Positions 33,004 to 40,790 of a DNA stretch of 56,430 nt are shown here, piece after piece. Every line of letters begins with the position of its first letter. Within the stretch, counting starts at the first letter, position 1. The DNA is from Cryomorphaceae bacterium (GTDB lineage Bacteria > Bacteroidota > Bacteroidia > Flavobacteriales_D > Sanyastnellaceae), in assembly GCA_016124575.1 (NCBI GenBank), contig WGNM01000013.1:1-56430 (forward strand), written 5' to 3'. The translations under genes and the position numbers were made by a program. The notes under the pieces are model-generated. The model was not told the origin of the DNA, ran no database searches, and saw nothing but the letters and a program-made list of their open reading frames with translations.

Positions 33004-33710
33004 AATGTAGCTTTGTTTGGACGTATAATGATTTCACTTATTACCGCTTCTTTCGGAAGTTCGATAATGGTTTTTATTTGTTGTGCTATAATTTCTGGAG
33101 ACAGTCCACTTTCAAACGAAGGGACATAGCTCTCTAGCAATTGTTCATTCTTCGTTTGGTGTATAAATGCAGTGTTGACCGAACCCGGACTAACAGTAGA
33201 CACCTTAATTTCAGAGGAGAGTTCAACACGAAGTGCTTCAGAAATGGCCAATACAGCGTGTTTTGAAGCACAATACACTCCAGAGTTTGCAAAAACGTGG
33301 TGAGAGGCAACAGATCCGATGTTTATCAGATTTCCCTTTCTAGCTCGAAGATGCGGAAGAGCCGCATGCACACAACTCAACAATCCTTTTACATTCACAT
33401 CAATCATGTGGTGCCAGTCAGACAATCGTGCTTCAGCCAATGGATCGAAAATACCAAGTCCGGCATTGTTCACTAAGACATCAATACCACCGAAATGAGC
33501 GATAACTGAAGTAAATACATCAGAAACTTGACTATCGTTGGTTACATCGCAAGCGTATGCTTTGACGTTGTCGAAAGAAGCTTCAAGGTTTCGCAGTGGC
33601 TCAAGGTTTCTCGACAAAAGGGCAACATGATAGTTGTTTTCAGCCAATAATTTTGCAGTTGAGAGTCCAATCCCGCTACTCGCACCTGTAATGACAATAG
33701 TTTTGCTCAT
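33000..33710 (-). CDS. Short-chain dehydrogenase/reductase
   Basis: 236 aa, classical SDR. The cofactor motif VITGASSGIGLSTAKLLAE lies at the N-terminus, DVT-type loop in YACDVTNDSQVSD, NNAGLGIF near residue 86, catalytic Ser in NIGSVASHHVF near 132 and the YxxxK pair in GVYCASKHAVLA near 150. The pattern is of NADP-linked YdfG/serine-dehydrogenase-like SDRs. Substrate unknown. Lies 27 nt after the GH113-like gene and overlaps the lipoprotein start by 4 nt. Confidence 0.92.
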   Translation of the reverse strand: MSKTIVITGASSGIGLSTAKLLAENNYHVALLSRNLEPLRNLEASFDNVKAYACDVTNDSQVSDVFTSVIAHFGGIDVLVNNAGLGIFDPLAEARLSDWHHMIDVNVKGLLSCVHAALPHLRARKGNLINIGSVASHHVFANSGVYCASKHAVLAISEALRVELSSEIKVSTVSPGSVNTAFIHQTKNEQLLESYVPSFESGLSPEIIAQQIKTIIELPKEAVISEIIIRPNKATL

Positions 33711-33737
33711 AAGGCTGCAAAGTTAAGCATCTCAGAC

Positions 33738-34769
33738 CTATTTTCGGTATGAAAATATTTCGCCAAGTGCAGATTGAGCAGGTTTATTTTGCGGGGTGAA
33801 TCTATTGTTTTGAGTTCCACCAGCGTCCTCGTGCTCAGGGTGCCATTTCCACATAAAACCACCTGCAAACCATGGTTGGCTGTATAGGGCAATGTACATG
33901 GCTTGGTAGGCATTTCGTTGACCATTCAAGTTTATGTCTTCAGTACGCCCAGATTCCCATGGTCTTCGCGCACAGTAGTCGATGCTGCGGTATCCCCATT
34001 CGGTAAAAACAATGGGTTTATTTGTCTTTCGACTGAATTGCTGCATTTCGAACACGAAAGGAGTCCACCCCACAACCAGCTCATCAACCGTCGGTGTTTG
34101 CTCTTCTGATAGCGGGAAGTACGCATCAACACCAATGAAGTCAAGTTCTTTCCAAAACCAACATTCGGAATAGGTATCCCAGTTGGCCGCATACGTAAGT
34201 TTTCCGGAGTAGACAGCTTTGACATCCGCGATAAGCGATTGCCAGAATTTTGGCCGTTGGCGAACGAATTCACACAGTTCAGTTCCGATGCAGAAAACAG
34301 GTAGATTGTGTTTCTCACTCATCCGCGCGTAGATCATGATGTATGCGCGGTAGCTTTCTTCGAAAGATTTCCAATCTTCTTCAGACGCGTAGGTATGATG
34401 TCCGGTAAAACTTCCTCTATCAAGCCAAATCTGTGGTTTCAACATCACTTGAAAGCCATCTTCTTTTGCCATGACAATGGATTCTTCAGTACCCTCAGCG
34501 CTTTCACCCCACCATTGCCAGGTTAAGTTTTCAAACACCAGCTTTGCATCGCTTTTTTGTCCGTATGCGAAAGGCATAAGTGTTATTGCATTGCAATTCA
34601 GGTCTTTGAGTGTGTTGAAGGCATCGTTATTAACCGGTCGAGGATTTCCCATAAAGGACACCCCATTGAAGAAAACCGAATCACGAGCTGCATTGTTTGG
34701 TAGACCGAATCCCAATACTAGCAGTAACAATAGAAGGGCGATTGAAGTGATTTTTAGTTTAAAAGCCAC
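33738..34769 (-). CDS. GH113-like glycoside hydrolase (putative beta-mannanase)
   Basis: 343 aa. An N-terminal hydrophobic signal or anchor (IALLLLLLVLGFGLPNNAA) is followed by a TIM barrel: GVSFMGNPRPVNNDAFNTLK, VMLKPQIWLDRGSF, VFCIGTELCEFVRQRP with a likely acid/base Glu in GTELCEF near residue 166, DFIGVDAYFPLS, and IVFTEWGYRS with the likely nucleophile Glu near 258. This follows GH113 (mannanase/mannosidase) architecture. Its first 16 nt overlap the 3' end of apaG. Activity is inferred from the pattern only. Confidence 0.85.
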   Translation of the reverse strand: MAFKLKITSIALLLLLLVLGFGLPNNAARDSVFFNGVSFMGNPRPVNNDAFNTLKDLNCNAITLMPFAYGQKSDAKLVFENLTWQWWGESAEGTEESIVMAKEDGFQVMLKPQIWLDRGSFTGHHTYASEEDWKSFEESYRAYIMIYARMSEKHNLPVFCIGTELCEFVRQRPKFWQSLIADVKAVYSGKLTYAANWDTYSECWFWKELDFIGVDAYFPLSEEQTPTVDELVVGWTPFVFEMQQFSRKTNKPIVFTEWGYRSIDYCARRPWESGRTEDINLNGQRNAYQAMYIALYSQPWFAGGFMWKWHPEHEDAGGTQNNRFTPQNKPAQSALGEIFSYRK

Positions 34770-35140
34770 GGTACTTCCATTATAAAAAGTGGAATTTGCA
34801 CTTGAATTCGCTCACGGCTGATGTGGTTGCGCATGACATAATAGCCCGACATGTTTCCGATAGGTGTGGTGAAATCGCAAGCAGACTCGTAAGAAAAAGT
34901 GGTATTGGGTTGAATAACAGGTTGCAATCCAATCACACCTGGGCCATCTACTTCTCTTATAAATCCGGCGCCATCAACAATGTCCCAATGGCGATCGAGA
35001 AGTTTCACAGGATCTGTCCCCAAGTTTGAGATAGAAATCTTGTACCCAAACAAAAAATGGTTCAGTTTCGGATCAGAAAAGGCAGCGTTGTAGTAGGTTT
35101 CAACGACCACCTGGATACCTTCGGTGACTGCGATGTTCAT
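34754..35140 (-). CDS. apaG: ApaG (DUF525) protein
   Basis: 128 aa, the normal size. The single fibronectin-III-like DUF525 domain is shown by FLFGYKISISNLGTDPVKLL, LLDRHWDIVDGAGFIREVDG and the TPIGNMSGYYVMRNH motif near residue 93. ApaG is linked to Co2+/Mg2+ tolerance and Ap4A metabolism in Enterobacteria; the mechanism is not settled. It appears to be first in an overlapping leftward set that ends with the glycosyltransferase. Confidence 0.93.
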   Translation of the reverse strand: MNIAVTEGIQVVVETYYNAAFSDPKLNHFLFGYKISISNLGTDPVKLLDRHWDIVDGAGFIREVDGPGVIGLQPVIQPNTTFSYESACDFTTPIGNMSGYYVMRNHISRERIQVQIPLFIMEVPWLLN

Positions 35141-35286
35141 TAAAGCGCGGTTTTCTCAAAGATACGGAATAGGGTTTGGGTGGAATGAATCAATTGTTAA
35201 AAAATATTATTCATACACGAATAAGTCTCAAAATAAAGGGAAGGCTAGAATAAGCGTCATAAAATCAGTGCTTCAGACAATAATTC

Positions 35287-35727
35287 TCAACCGGCGATAA
35301 TTTTTACCTGTCCTTTCACCGAAAGTCTGATTCGCGTTTTGATAGCACCTCCAACAATCATCAAAGGTGCTTTTACACGTCCAACAATGTTGGAGATTTT
35401 TTGATCCGTTGCAACAATACATCCCACGTAATCATCACCATAAGGCATCTGGTTAGCGCCTTCCAATTCAACGATAATGTGTTTGTCTGCTGCCCCGAAA
35501 AGATCCCATGCCACCTCGGGTACTTCTTTAAAAAAACGTTCGAGGCTGGCTTCATTTTGAAAAATCAAAGCTACTTTTTCCGAAGAATTTTTGAAATACT
35601 CTTTGGCTGTTTCACTGGTTGCAGCGCAGACATCCCCGCTGTTTGCGGGATTACCTGTTAAATGCGAAAGAGGTGCGAATTCTCCGTTTAGCAGCTGCTG
35701 CAAAGCCTTTTCGTATGTGCCATTCAT
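35287..35727 (-). CDS. Divergent YrdC/Sua5-like protein without the catalytic signature
   Basis: 146 aa from the ATG at 35727; an alternative start at 35808 would add 27 residues. Read along a typical Bacteroidota Sua5/TsaC, it shows the same order: YEKALQQLLNGEFAPLSHL at the N-terminus, CAATSETAKEYFKN, KVALIFQNEASLERFF, then KEVPEVAWDLFGAADKHII and PLMIVGGA where TsaC has PLxxTSAN. The KxR and SxN nucleotide and substrate residues are absent, so it is probably not an active threonylcarbamoyl-AMP synthase. The alignment is by eye. It is 146 nt upstream of apaG. Confidence 0.5.
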   Translation of the reverse strand: MNGTYEKALQQLLNGEFAPLSHLTGNPANSGDVCAATSETAKEYFKNSSEKVALIFQNEASLERFFKEVPEVAWDLFGAADKHIIVELEGANQMPYGDDYVGCIVATDQKISNIVGRVKAPLMIVGGAIKTRIRLSVKGQVKIIAG

Positions 35728-35897
35728 AAAGCGAAAGTGATGTTTTTTTGATAAGAAATCAAATAAGAACATTGAAATATCACTGTTCGCCTGATCATGC
35801 AAAACCATGGAGTGACTGAGCTAATTCAATATCAGAACTTACAAGTCTTTTTCACCCCCATCCAAACTTCTACCCCTTTTCGCCGTATAATCGCAGT

Positions 35898-36488
35898 ATG
35901 GATAAAGCAATTCGGTTTTTGGCGCCCGTTAACGGACAAACAGCAGATATGTTGTTCAGAGTGATTGATGAGCTGTGCGGACAAGGCATGACGCGTTTGC
36001 ACTTGTTATTGTCGACCCCGGGAGGTAGTGTGTTTCACGGACTGAGCATACACAACTATTTGCGTGGAATTCCAGTGGAGGTGCACACCTACAATTTCGG
36101 TAGTGTGGATTCAATCGGTGTCGTGATCTATTGCGCAGGCGATAGAAGATACACGGTGCCACATTCTCGATTCTTGATTCACAGCGTGAAACTGACCATC
36201 AACAACAAGGTGACGCTGGATGAAAAACAGATTGATGAATACCTTAAAAGTGTTCAAATCGACCAACGAAACATTGCGCGTGTGATGGCAGATACGACAG
36301 GTAGGAGTGAGGCAGCCATTGACGCCGACATGAATAACCGCACAACATTAGGTCCTGAACAAGCCATTGAATACGGTTTGTCTCACGAAATAAGAGTGAA
36401 GCTGTTGGAGCCAGGAATTCCGGTTACTGTGATCGGTGAACCGCAGCAAAATCAGCCGTTTCAGGCAAAGCAATTCAAAATGGCGTAA
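35898..36488 (+). CDS. ClpP-fold serine protease (S14 family, solitary)
   Basis: 196 aa, the size of ClpP. Catalytic residues can be read: Ser in NFGSVDSIGVVIYCAG near residue 76, His in SRFLIHSVKLTI near 99, and Asp in AAIDADMNNRTTLGPEQA near 150. The entry LLLSTPGGSVFHGLSIHNYL matches the oxyanion-loop region. Unlike housekeeping ClpP it lacks the GxASMA context, has no clpX partner nearby and has a C-terminal Gln-rich tail (GEPQQNQPFQAKQFK). It abuts, tail to tail, the small protein gene at 36489. A specialised member; role unknown. Confidence 0.85.
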   Translation: MDKAIRFLAPVNGQTADMLFRVIDELCGQGMTRLHLLLSTPGGSVFHGLSIHNYLRGIPVEVHTYNFGSVDSIGVVIYCAGDRRYTVPHSRFLIHSVKLTINNKVTLDEKQIDEYLKSVQIDQRNIARVMADTTGRSEAAIDADMNNRTTLGPEQAIEYGLSHEIRVKLLEPGIPVTVIGEPQQNQPFQAKQFKMA

Positions 36489-36818
36489 TCAAAACATGCG
36501 GTCGAGCATGTGCTCAACTCCTCTTTCGATCATGCTAAGGTGTCCGTTTGCAGTCATGATATCGTGAACCTCCTGTTTCATGCGGCTGACATCTTGTTCC
36601 GTTATTAAGAAATGACCTTTGTTCACTAAGACGACATCAATTCTTTGAGCGTCGTTTAATTCCGAGAACATTTCTTCTACTTTCTCATAACCATCACCAG
36701 CTTTCGCCTTGATGATTTTTAATTCTTTGTTGTCGGTCTCTAGGTCGGCATTGGCCGCAATCATCAAAACGAATGCTTCAAACTCGTTTGTTGTCCAACC
36801 TGTTAGTTCGTGACTCAT
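36489..36818 (-). CDS. Small helical protein of unknown function (TerB-like pattern)
   Basis: 109 aa, no signal. The composition suggests a helical bundle, [21 protein letters not shown] at the N-terminus and [19 protein letters not shown] further on, which recalls TerB/DjlA-type acidic helical domains ([12 protein letters not shown] resembles a TerB metal-binding loop). That similarity is weak. Its start overlaps the purC stop by 4 nt, so it is translationally coupled to purC. Confidence 0.65.
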   Translation of the reverse strand: MSHELTGWTTNEFEAFVLMIAANADLETDNKELKIIKAKAGDGYEKVEEMFSELNDAQRIDVVLVNKGHFLITEQDVSRMKQEVHDIMTANGHLSMIERGVEHMLDRMF

Positions 36819-37771
36819 ATGGATTGCATTTGTGTTTTTAGGTAAGCCTCAACATTGACTTGCACACGATCGAGAAGCGTGCTTTGATCGGCAGGCACGA
36901 ATGCTTTGCCCGTCACTTTCTCGTACAATTCGATGTATCGCTTACTCACGGAATTTACGAAATCATCGTCCATTTCTGGCTGCAATTGTCCGTCTTTTCC
37001 CATAAAATTGTTTTCCATCAGCCATTCACGGACAAATTCCTTCGATAATTGGCGTTGTGGTTGGTTCGTGTCTTGACGCTCTTGGTAGCCTTCTGCGTAA
37101 AAATAACGGGAAGAATCGGGAGTGTGTATTTCGTCGATCAGAATGACCTTGCCGTCGCGGATACCGAATTCATACTTGGTATCTACCAATATCAATCCTT
37201 GCTTGGCAGCAATCTCAGTGCCTCGGGCGAAAAGTTTGCGGGTGTAGTCTTCCATTTGAAGATAAATGCTTTCAGGAACAATGCCTTTCGAAAGTATGTC
37301 TTCTCTTGAAATGTCCTCATCATGTCCTTCATCGGCCTTCGTAGCAGGGGTGATGATAGGCGTAGGGAAGCGATCGTGCTCTTTCATTCCCTCCGGCATG
37401 TTCACGCCACACAATTCACGTCCACCCGCTTTGTAGGTGCGCCAAGCATGTCCTGTCAAATAACCGCGTATTACCATTTCCACGCGGACGGGCTCACATG
37501 GCAAACCGACTGTTACATTGGGGTCTGGCGAAGCCATTTTCCAATTGGGAACGATGTCGGATGTCAAATCAAGAAAATAACCCGCAAGCTGATTTAATAC
37601 TTGTCCTTTAAATGGAATTCCTCTTTTCAAAATGACGTCGAACGCTGAAATGCGATCGCTGGCAACCATAACCAATAGGTCGTTACCAATGGTGTATACG
37701 TCGCGCACTTTTCCGTGGTAAACAGCCGTTTGTCCGCTGAATGTAAAATTGGTACTATAAAGAGTGTTCAT
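36815..37771 (-). CDS. purC: Phosphoribosylaminoimidazole-succinocarboxamide synthase (SAICAR synthetase)
   Basis: 318 aa, the longer form. It joins CAIR and aspartate with ATP in step 7 (bacterial numbering) of de novo purine synthesis. Recognisable parts: [20 protein letters not shown] (the nucleotide-binding SGKxRxx region), [18 protein letters not shown], then [21 protein letters not shown], and [19 protein letters not shown] near the C-terminal third. phoH starts 26 nt upstream on the same strand and the 109-aa gene overlaps its end. Confidence 0.97.
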   Translation of the reverse strand: MNTLYSTNFTFSGQTAVYHGKVRDVYTIGNDLLVMVASDRISAFDVILKRGIPFKGQVLNQLAGYFLDLTSDIVPNWKMASPDPNVTVGLPCEPVRVEMVIRGYLTGHAWRTYKAGGRELCGVNMPEGMKEHDRFPTPIITPATKADEGHDEDISREDILSKGIVPESIYLQMEDYTRKLFARGTEIAAKQGLILVDTKYEFGIRDGKVILIDEIHTPDSSRYFYAEGYQERQDTNQPQRQLSKEFVREWLMENNFMGKDGQLQPEMDDDFVNSVSKRYIELYEKVTGKAFVPADQSTLLDRVQVNVEAYLKTQMQSI

Positions 37772-37797
37772 GATGCAATCTTCTCTGCTGGTGAGAG

Positions 37798-38787
37798 TTA
37801 TTCGGGTTTATTATCTGAAGGAATATTGAATGTTTGTCGGCGTTCCTCATCTTCTTCAAAGGCGTTGATGATGAGCTTCACGAGTTTGTGTCGCATGACG
37901 TCTTTATCGTTAAAGCGGACAATAGAAATGCCTTCTTTGTTTTCTAGGATGTTGAGTGCGCGGATCAAACCTGAAGGTTGCTTGCGCGGTAAATCTACTT
38001 GACTGGCATCACCAGTGATGACGAACTTCGCTTTTTGTCCCATACGGGTCAAGAACATCTTCATTTGAGCCACGGTGGTGTTTTGCGCCTCATCGAGAAT
38101 TACAAAAGCTTTATCAAGTGTTCGTCCGCGCATAAAAGCAAGTGGTGCTACCTGTATCACGCCCTTCTCCATGTAATCGGCAACTTTTTCATACGGCAGC
38201 ATATCGAGCAACGCGTCGTAAAGTGGCTGCAAATAGGGGTCTAGCTTTTCTTTCAAATCGCCAGGGAGGAAACCGAGGTTTTCACCTGCTTCAACAGCCG
38301 GACGTGTAAGAATGATTTTGCGAACTTCTTTGTCTTTGAGGGCGCGAACTGCCAAGGCAACCGCTGTGTATGTTTTACCCGTCCCAGCCGGACCGATTGC
38401 AAAAAGCATATCGTTTTCTTCGCATGCTTCTACCATTTTTCGCTGGTTGGCGCTGCGAGCGGTAACCTTCAATCCGCCAGGGCCATAAACCAATACATCG
38501 CCCTCTTGGGTTGACTTCTTGAATTCTTCAGCATCGCTGGTCATGATGCGTTCGATGTTGCGCTCTGTAAGTTGGCTGTATTTCTCCAAATGCCAGAATA
38601 CAAGCTCCATTTTGATCTCAAAATGATCGATGTCTTCAGGTGCGCCCATGACCTTTATCACATTGCCTCTGGCAACCAATTTGAGTTTTGGGAAATACGA
38701 TTTTATGAGGTTCAACTTTGCATTGTTCGATCCGAACAATTCTAAAGGATCCACAAGTGGGATGAGGATATCTTTCTCTTGCTGCAA
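37798..38787 (-). CDS. phoH: PhoH family ATPase
   Basis: 329 aa. A KH-like N-terminal region ([20 protein letters not shown]) precedes the PhoH P-loop domain: Walker [21 protein letters not shown] near residue 130, the [20 protein letters not shown] block, Walker [16 protein letters not shown] near 230, and [17 protein letters not shown] near 258. PhoH proteins are RNA/ATP-linked with unclear cellular role. Upstream partner of purC (26 nt gap); divergent from the SAM hydroxide adenosyltransferase. Confidence 0.95.
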   Translation of the reverse strand: MQQEKDILIPLVDPLELFGSNNAKLNLIKSYFPKLKLVARGNVIKVMGAPEDIDHFEIKMELVFWHLEKYSQLTERNIERIMTSDAEEFKKSTQEGDVLVYGPGGLKVTARSANQRKMVEACEENDMLFAIGPAGTGKTYTAVALAVRALKDKEVRKIILTRPAVEAGENLGFLPGDLKEKLDPYLQPLYDALLDMLPYEKVADYMEKGVIQVAPLAFMRGRTLDKAFVILDEAQNTTVAQMKMFLTRMGQKAKFVITGDASQVDLPRKQPSGLIRALNILENKEGISIVRFNDKDVMRHKLVKLIINAFEEDEERRQTFNIPSDNKPE

Positions 38788-38873
38788 TTACTTCACTTTA
38801 GTGTGTAACATTTGATGCCTGCAAAGTACGTAAAACGTTATGGAATTTGCACTTTTGCAAAACGACCAGCATT

Positions 38874-39677
38874 ATGGGAATTTTAACACTGATTTCAGAT
38901 TATGGATTGACCGATCACTACGTAGCAGTAGTGAAGGGTGCTGTTTTGGCTGAATTGCCAGACGTGAAAATTGTTGATATTTCACACAATGTCGTTCGAT
39001 ATAATGTCCGCGAAGCTGGATATATGCTGCGCTCAAGCTTCAATGTCTTCCCAAAAGGTACCGTTCACTTGATCGGTGTAAATGAAATTGAATCGGAAAA
39101 AACGCCACATAGGATTGTGAAGTTTGGTGGACAGTATTTCATTGGGGCCGATAACGGAATCTTTACGGAACTGTTCGACGATGTGCCTGAAGAGGTATGG
39201 ACGCTAACACTGCCATCAAATTCGACGTCGATTTCATTTCCCATGTTGAATAGATTTGTTCCAGCAGCATGTTTTATCCTCAATGGAGGTGATTTGAATG
39301 AAATAGCTACTCCTGTTGAAGCGTTCAACGAGGGCGAACGACTTCGTCCGATTGTAGATGCTGATGGAATTAGAGGTTCCATCATTCATGTCGACTCATA
39401 CGGAAACCTAATCACCAACGTGGATAAAAAGCTATTCGATGAAGTTTTTAAAGGGAAGACATTCATGATCGAGCTGCGGTCGAAGAAAAAATTGGTAAAC
39501 AAGATCTCCGAAAAATTCATGGAGGTAGTATCGGGCGAACAGCTGGCATTGTTCAATAATGAAGGGTTGCTGATGATTGTGGTTAGTTTCGGATCTCCAG
39601 AAAAAGGAGAGGGAGGCAGCGCTCAACAACTCCTTGGAATGTCGGTTGGTAGCGCATTTAGCATAATATTTAAATGA
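38874..39677 (+). CDS. SAM hydroxide adenosyltransferase (DUF62)
   Basis: 267 aa from the ATG at 38874, which starts the conserved MGILTLISDYGLTDHYVA; the frame continues upstream 9 more codons without support. DUF62 enzymes split S-adenosylmethionine to adenosine and methionine using hydroxide. Conserved blocks are SDYGLTDHYVAVVKG, VDISHNVVRYNVREAGYML near residue 43, IGADNGIFTELF near 97, and IIHVDSYGNLITNV near 170. The conserved Asp of SDYG fits the family's catalytic set. The next gene overlaps its stop by 4 nt. Confidence 0.9.
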   Translation: MGILTLISDYGLTDHYVAVVKGAVLAELPDVKIVDISHNVVRYNVREAGYMLRSSFNVFPKGTVHLIGVNEIESEKTPHRIVKFGGQYFIGADNGIFTELFDDVPEEVWTLTLPSNSTSISFPMLNRFVPAACFILNGGDLNEIATPVEAFNEGERLRPIVDADGIRGSIIHVDSYGNLITNVDKKLFDEVFKGKTFMIELRSKKKLVNKISEKFMEVVSGEQLALFNNEGLLMIVVSFGSPEKGEGGSAQQLLGMSVGSAFSIIFK

Positions 39678-39973
39678 TTACTCGCATAGTAAAAATGACC
39701 TTTGACCCTCAAAAAGTGGATGCTTTTTTAGCACTTTTTGAAGAGTTCGAATTCAAAATCCGTCAGCAACCTGGCTGCTTCTATCTTGAACTTTTGCGTG
39801 AGAAAAGCGATGGAAATGTGTTTTTTACTTACTCGAAATGGGTTGATAATGAGGCACTTGAACGCTATAGACATTCGGAGACCTTTAGAATGGTGTGGCC
39901 GCAAACGAAGGCCTCGTTTATTGCCCCTGCGGAGGCATGGACGTTGGACGGACGAGAGGCAGGAGTTATTTAA
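39674..39973 (+). CDS. Antibiotic biosynthesis monooxygenase (ABM)-domain protein
   Basis: 99 aa, one ferredoxin-like ABM domain of the YgiN/HmoA type: MITRIVKMTFDPQKVDAFLA at the start, RQQPGCFYLELLREKSDGN and VFFTYSKWVDNEALERYR. These small dimeric proteins oxidise quinols or heme; the substrate here is unknown. It overlaps the adenosyltransferase gene by 4 nt. A gap of 85 nt follows before gldF, with a candidate promoter. Confidence 0.85.
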   Translation: MITRIVKMTFDPQKVDAFLALFEEFEFKIRQQPGCFYLELLREKSDGNVFFTYSKWVDNEALERYRHSETFRMVWPQTKASFIAPAEAWTLDGREAGVI

Positions 39974-40035
39974 TGCCACTTTGAATTGTTAAGAAATGGC
40001 GATTTAGTGCGAAATCGACTGCTTCAGAATACCTT

Positions 40036-40043
40036 ACTTTTGT
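40036..40043 (+). promoter_or_regulatory. Candidate -7 box for the gldF-gldG operon
   Basis: TACTTTTG ends 15 nt before the ATG at 40059. No -33 TTG at the usual spacing. Confidence 0.3.
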
Positions 40044-40058
40044 TACTTATTTGAATCT

Positions 40059-40790
40059 ATGAAGGCATTATTGCTCAAAGAAATTCGTTCGTTTTTAAGT
40101 TCCCTCATCGGATACATCGTGATGGCAATTTTCTTGCTCATGATCAGTCTGTTCATGTGGGTTTTCCCCGGCGAATACAATACGCTCGAATCGGGGTTCG
40201 CTAACATCGATACCCTTTTCCTCATTGCTCCTTGGGTGTTCATGTTCCTTATTCCTGCGATTACCATGCGGAGTTTTTCTGAGGAAAGGCGGACAGGTAC
40301 CATAGAGATGTTGCTCACGCGCCCAATTACCGACTTCCAAATCGTGTTCGCAAAATATGTCGGCGGGTTGGTTCTTGTCGCCATCAGCTTAATCCCCACG
40401 CTTTTGTTTTTTGCAACAATCTATTACCTCGGAGATCCTGTAGGTAATATCGATACCGGAGCAACGTGGGGAAGCTACATCGGACTGCTTTTCTTGGGGT
40501 CTGCATACGTTAGCATTGGCATATTTGCCTCTTCAATTACTCCCAATCAAGTTGTCAGCTTCTTAGTAGCTATAATACTTTCGTTTTTTATGTTCATCGG
40601 TTTCGATTCCATCGGGTCATTCAATTGGTTCGGTGATTTGGATACGTTTATCATAAATCTCGGCTTGAACGAACATTACAAAAGCTTGCGAAGAGGGGTT
40701 GTCGATTCGCGCGATGTCATATACATCGTTGTGGTTTCGTTGTTCTTTTTATTCTCTACACGTTTGATATTGCAGAGCAGAAGATGGTAA
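40059..40790 (+). CDS. gldF: Gliding motility ABC transporter permease GldF
   Basis: 243 aa with six hydrophobic segments. It is an ABC-2 type permease; GldF-typical sequence includes LLKEIRSFLSSLIGYIVMAI, FLIPAITMRSFSEERRTGTI near residue 62, and LLTRPITDFQIVFAKYVGG. With GldA (ATPase, not encoded in this window) and GldG it forms an ABC transporter needed for gliding in Flavobacterium johnsoniae. Overlaps gldG by 7 nt. Confidence 0.92.
   Translation: MKALLLKEIRSFLSSLIGYIVMAIFLLMISLFMWVFPGEYNTLESGFANIDTLFLIAPWVFMFLIPAITMRSFSEERRTGTIEMLLTRPITDFQIVFAKYVGGLVLVAISLIPTLLFFATIYYLGDPVGNIDTGATWGSYIGLLFLGSAYVSIGIFASSITPNQVVSFLVAIILSFFMFIGFDSIGSFNWFGDLDTFIINLGLNEHYKSLRRGVVDSRDVIYIVVVSLFFLFSTRLILQSRRW

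Noticed and set aside
35886-35895. TATAAT-like word before the ClpP-fold gene
   Set aside because: Bacteroidota housekeeping promoters use TAnnTTTG, and there is no TTGACA at suitable distance, so this is likely chance in AT-rich sequence.
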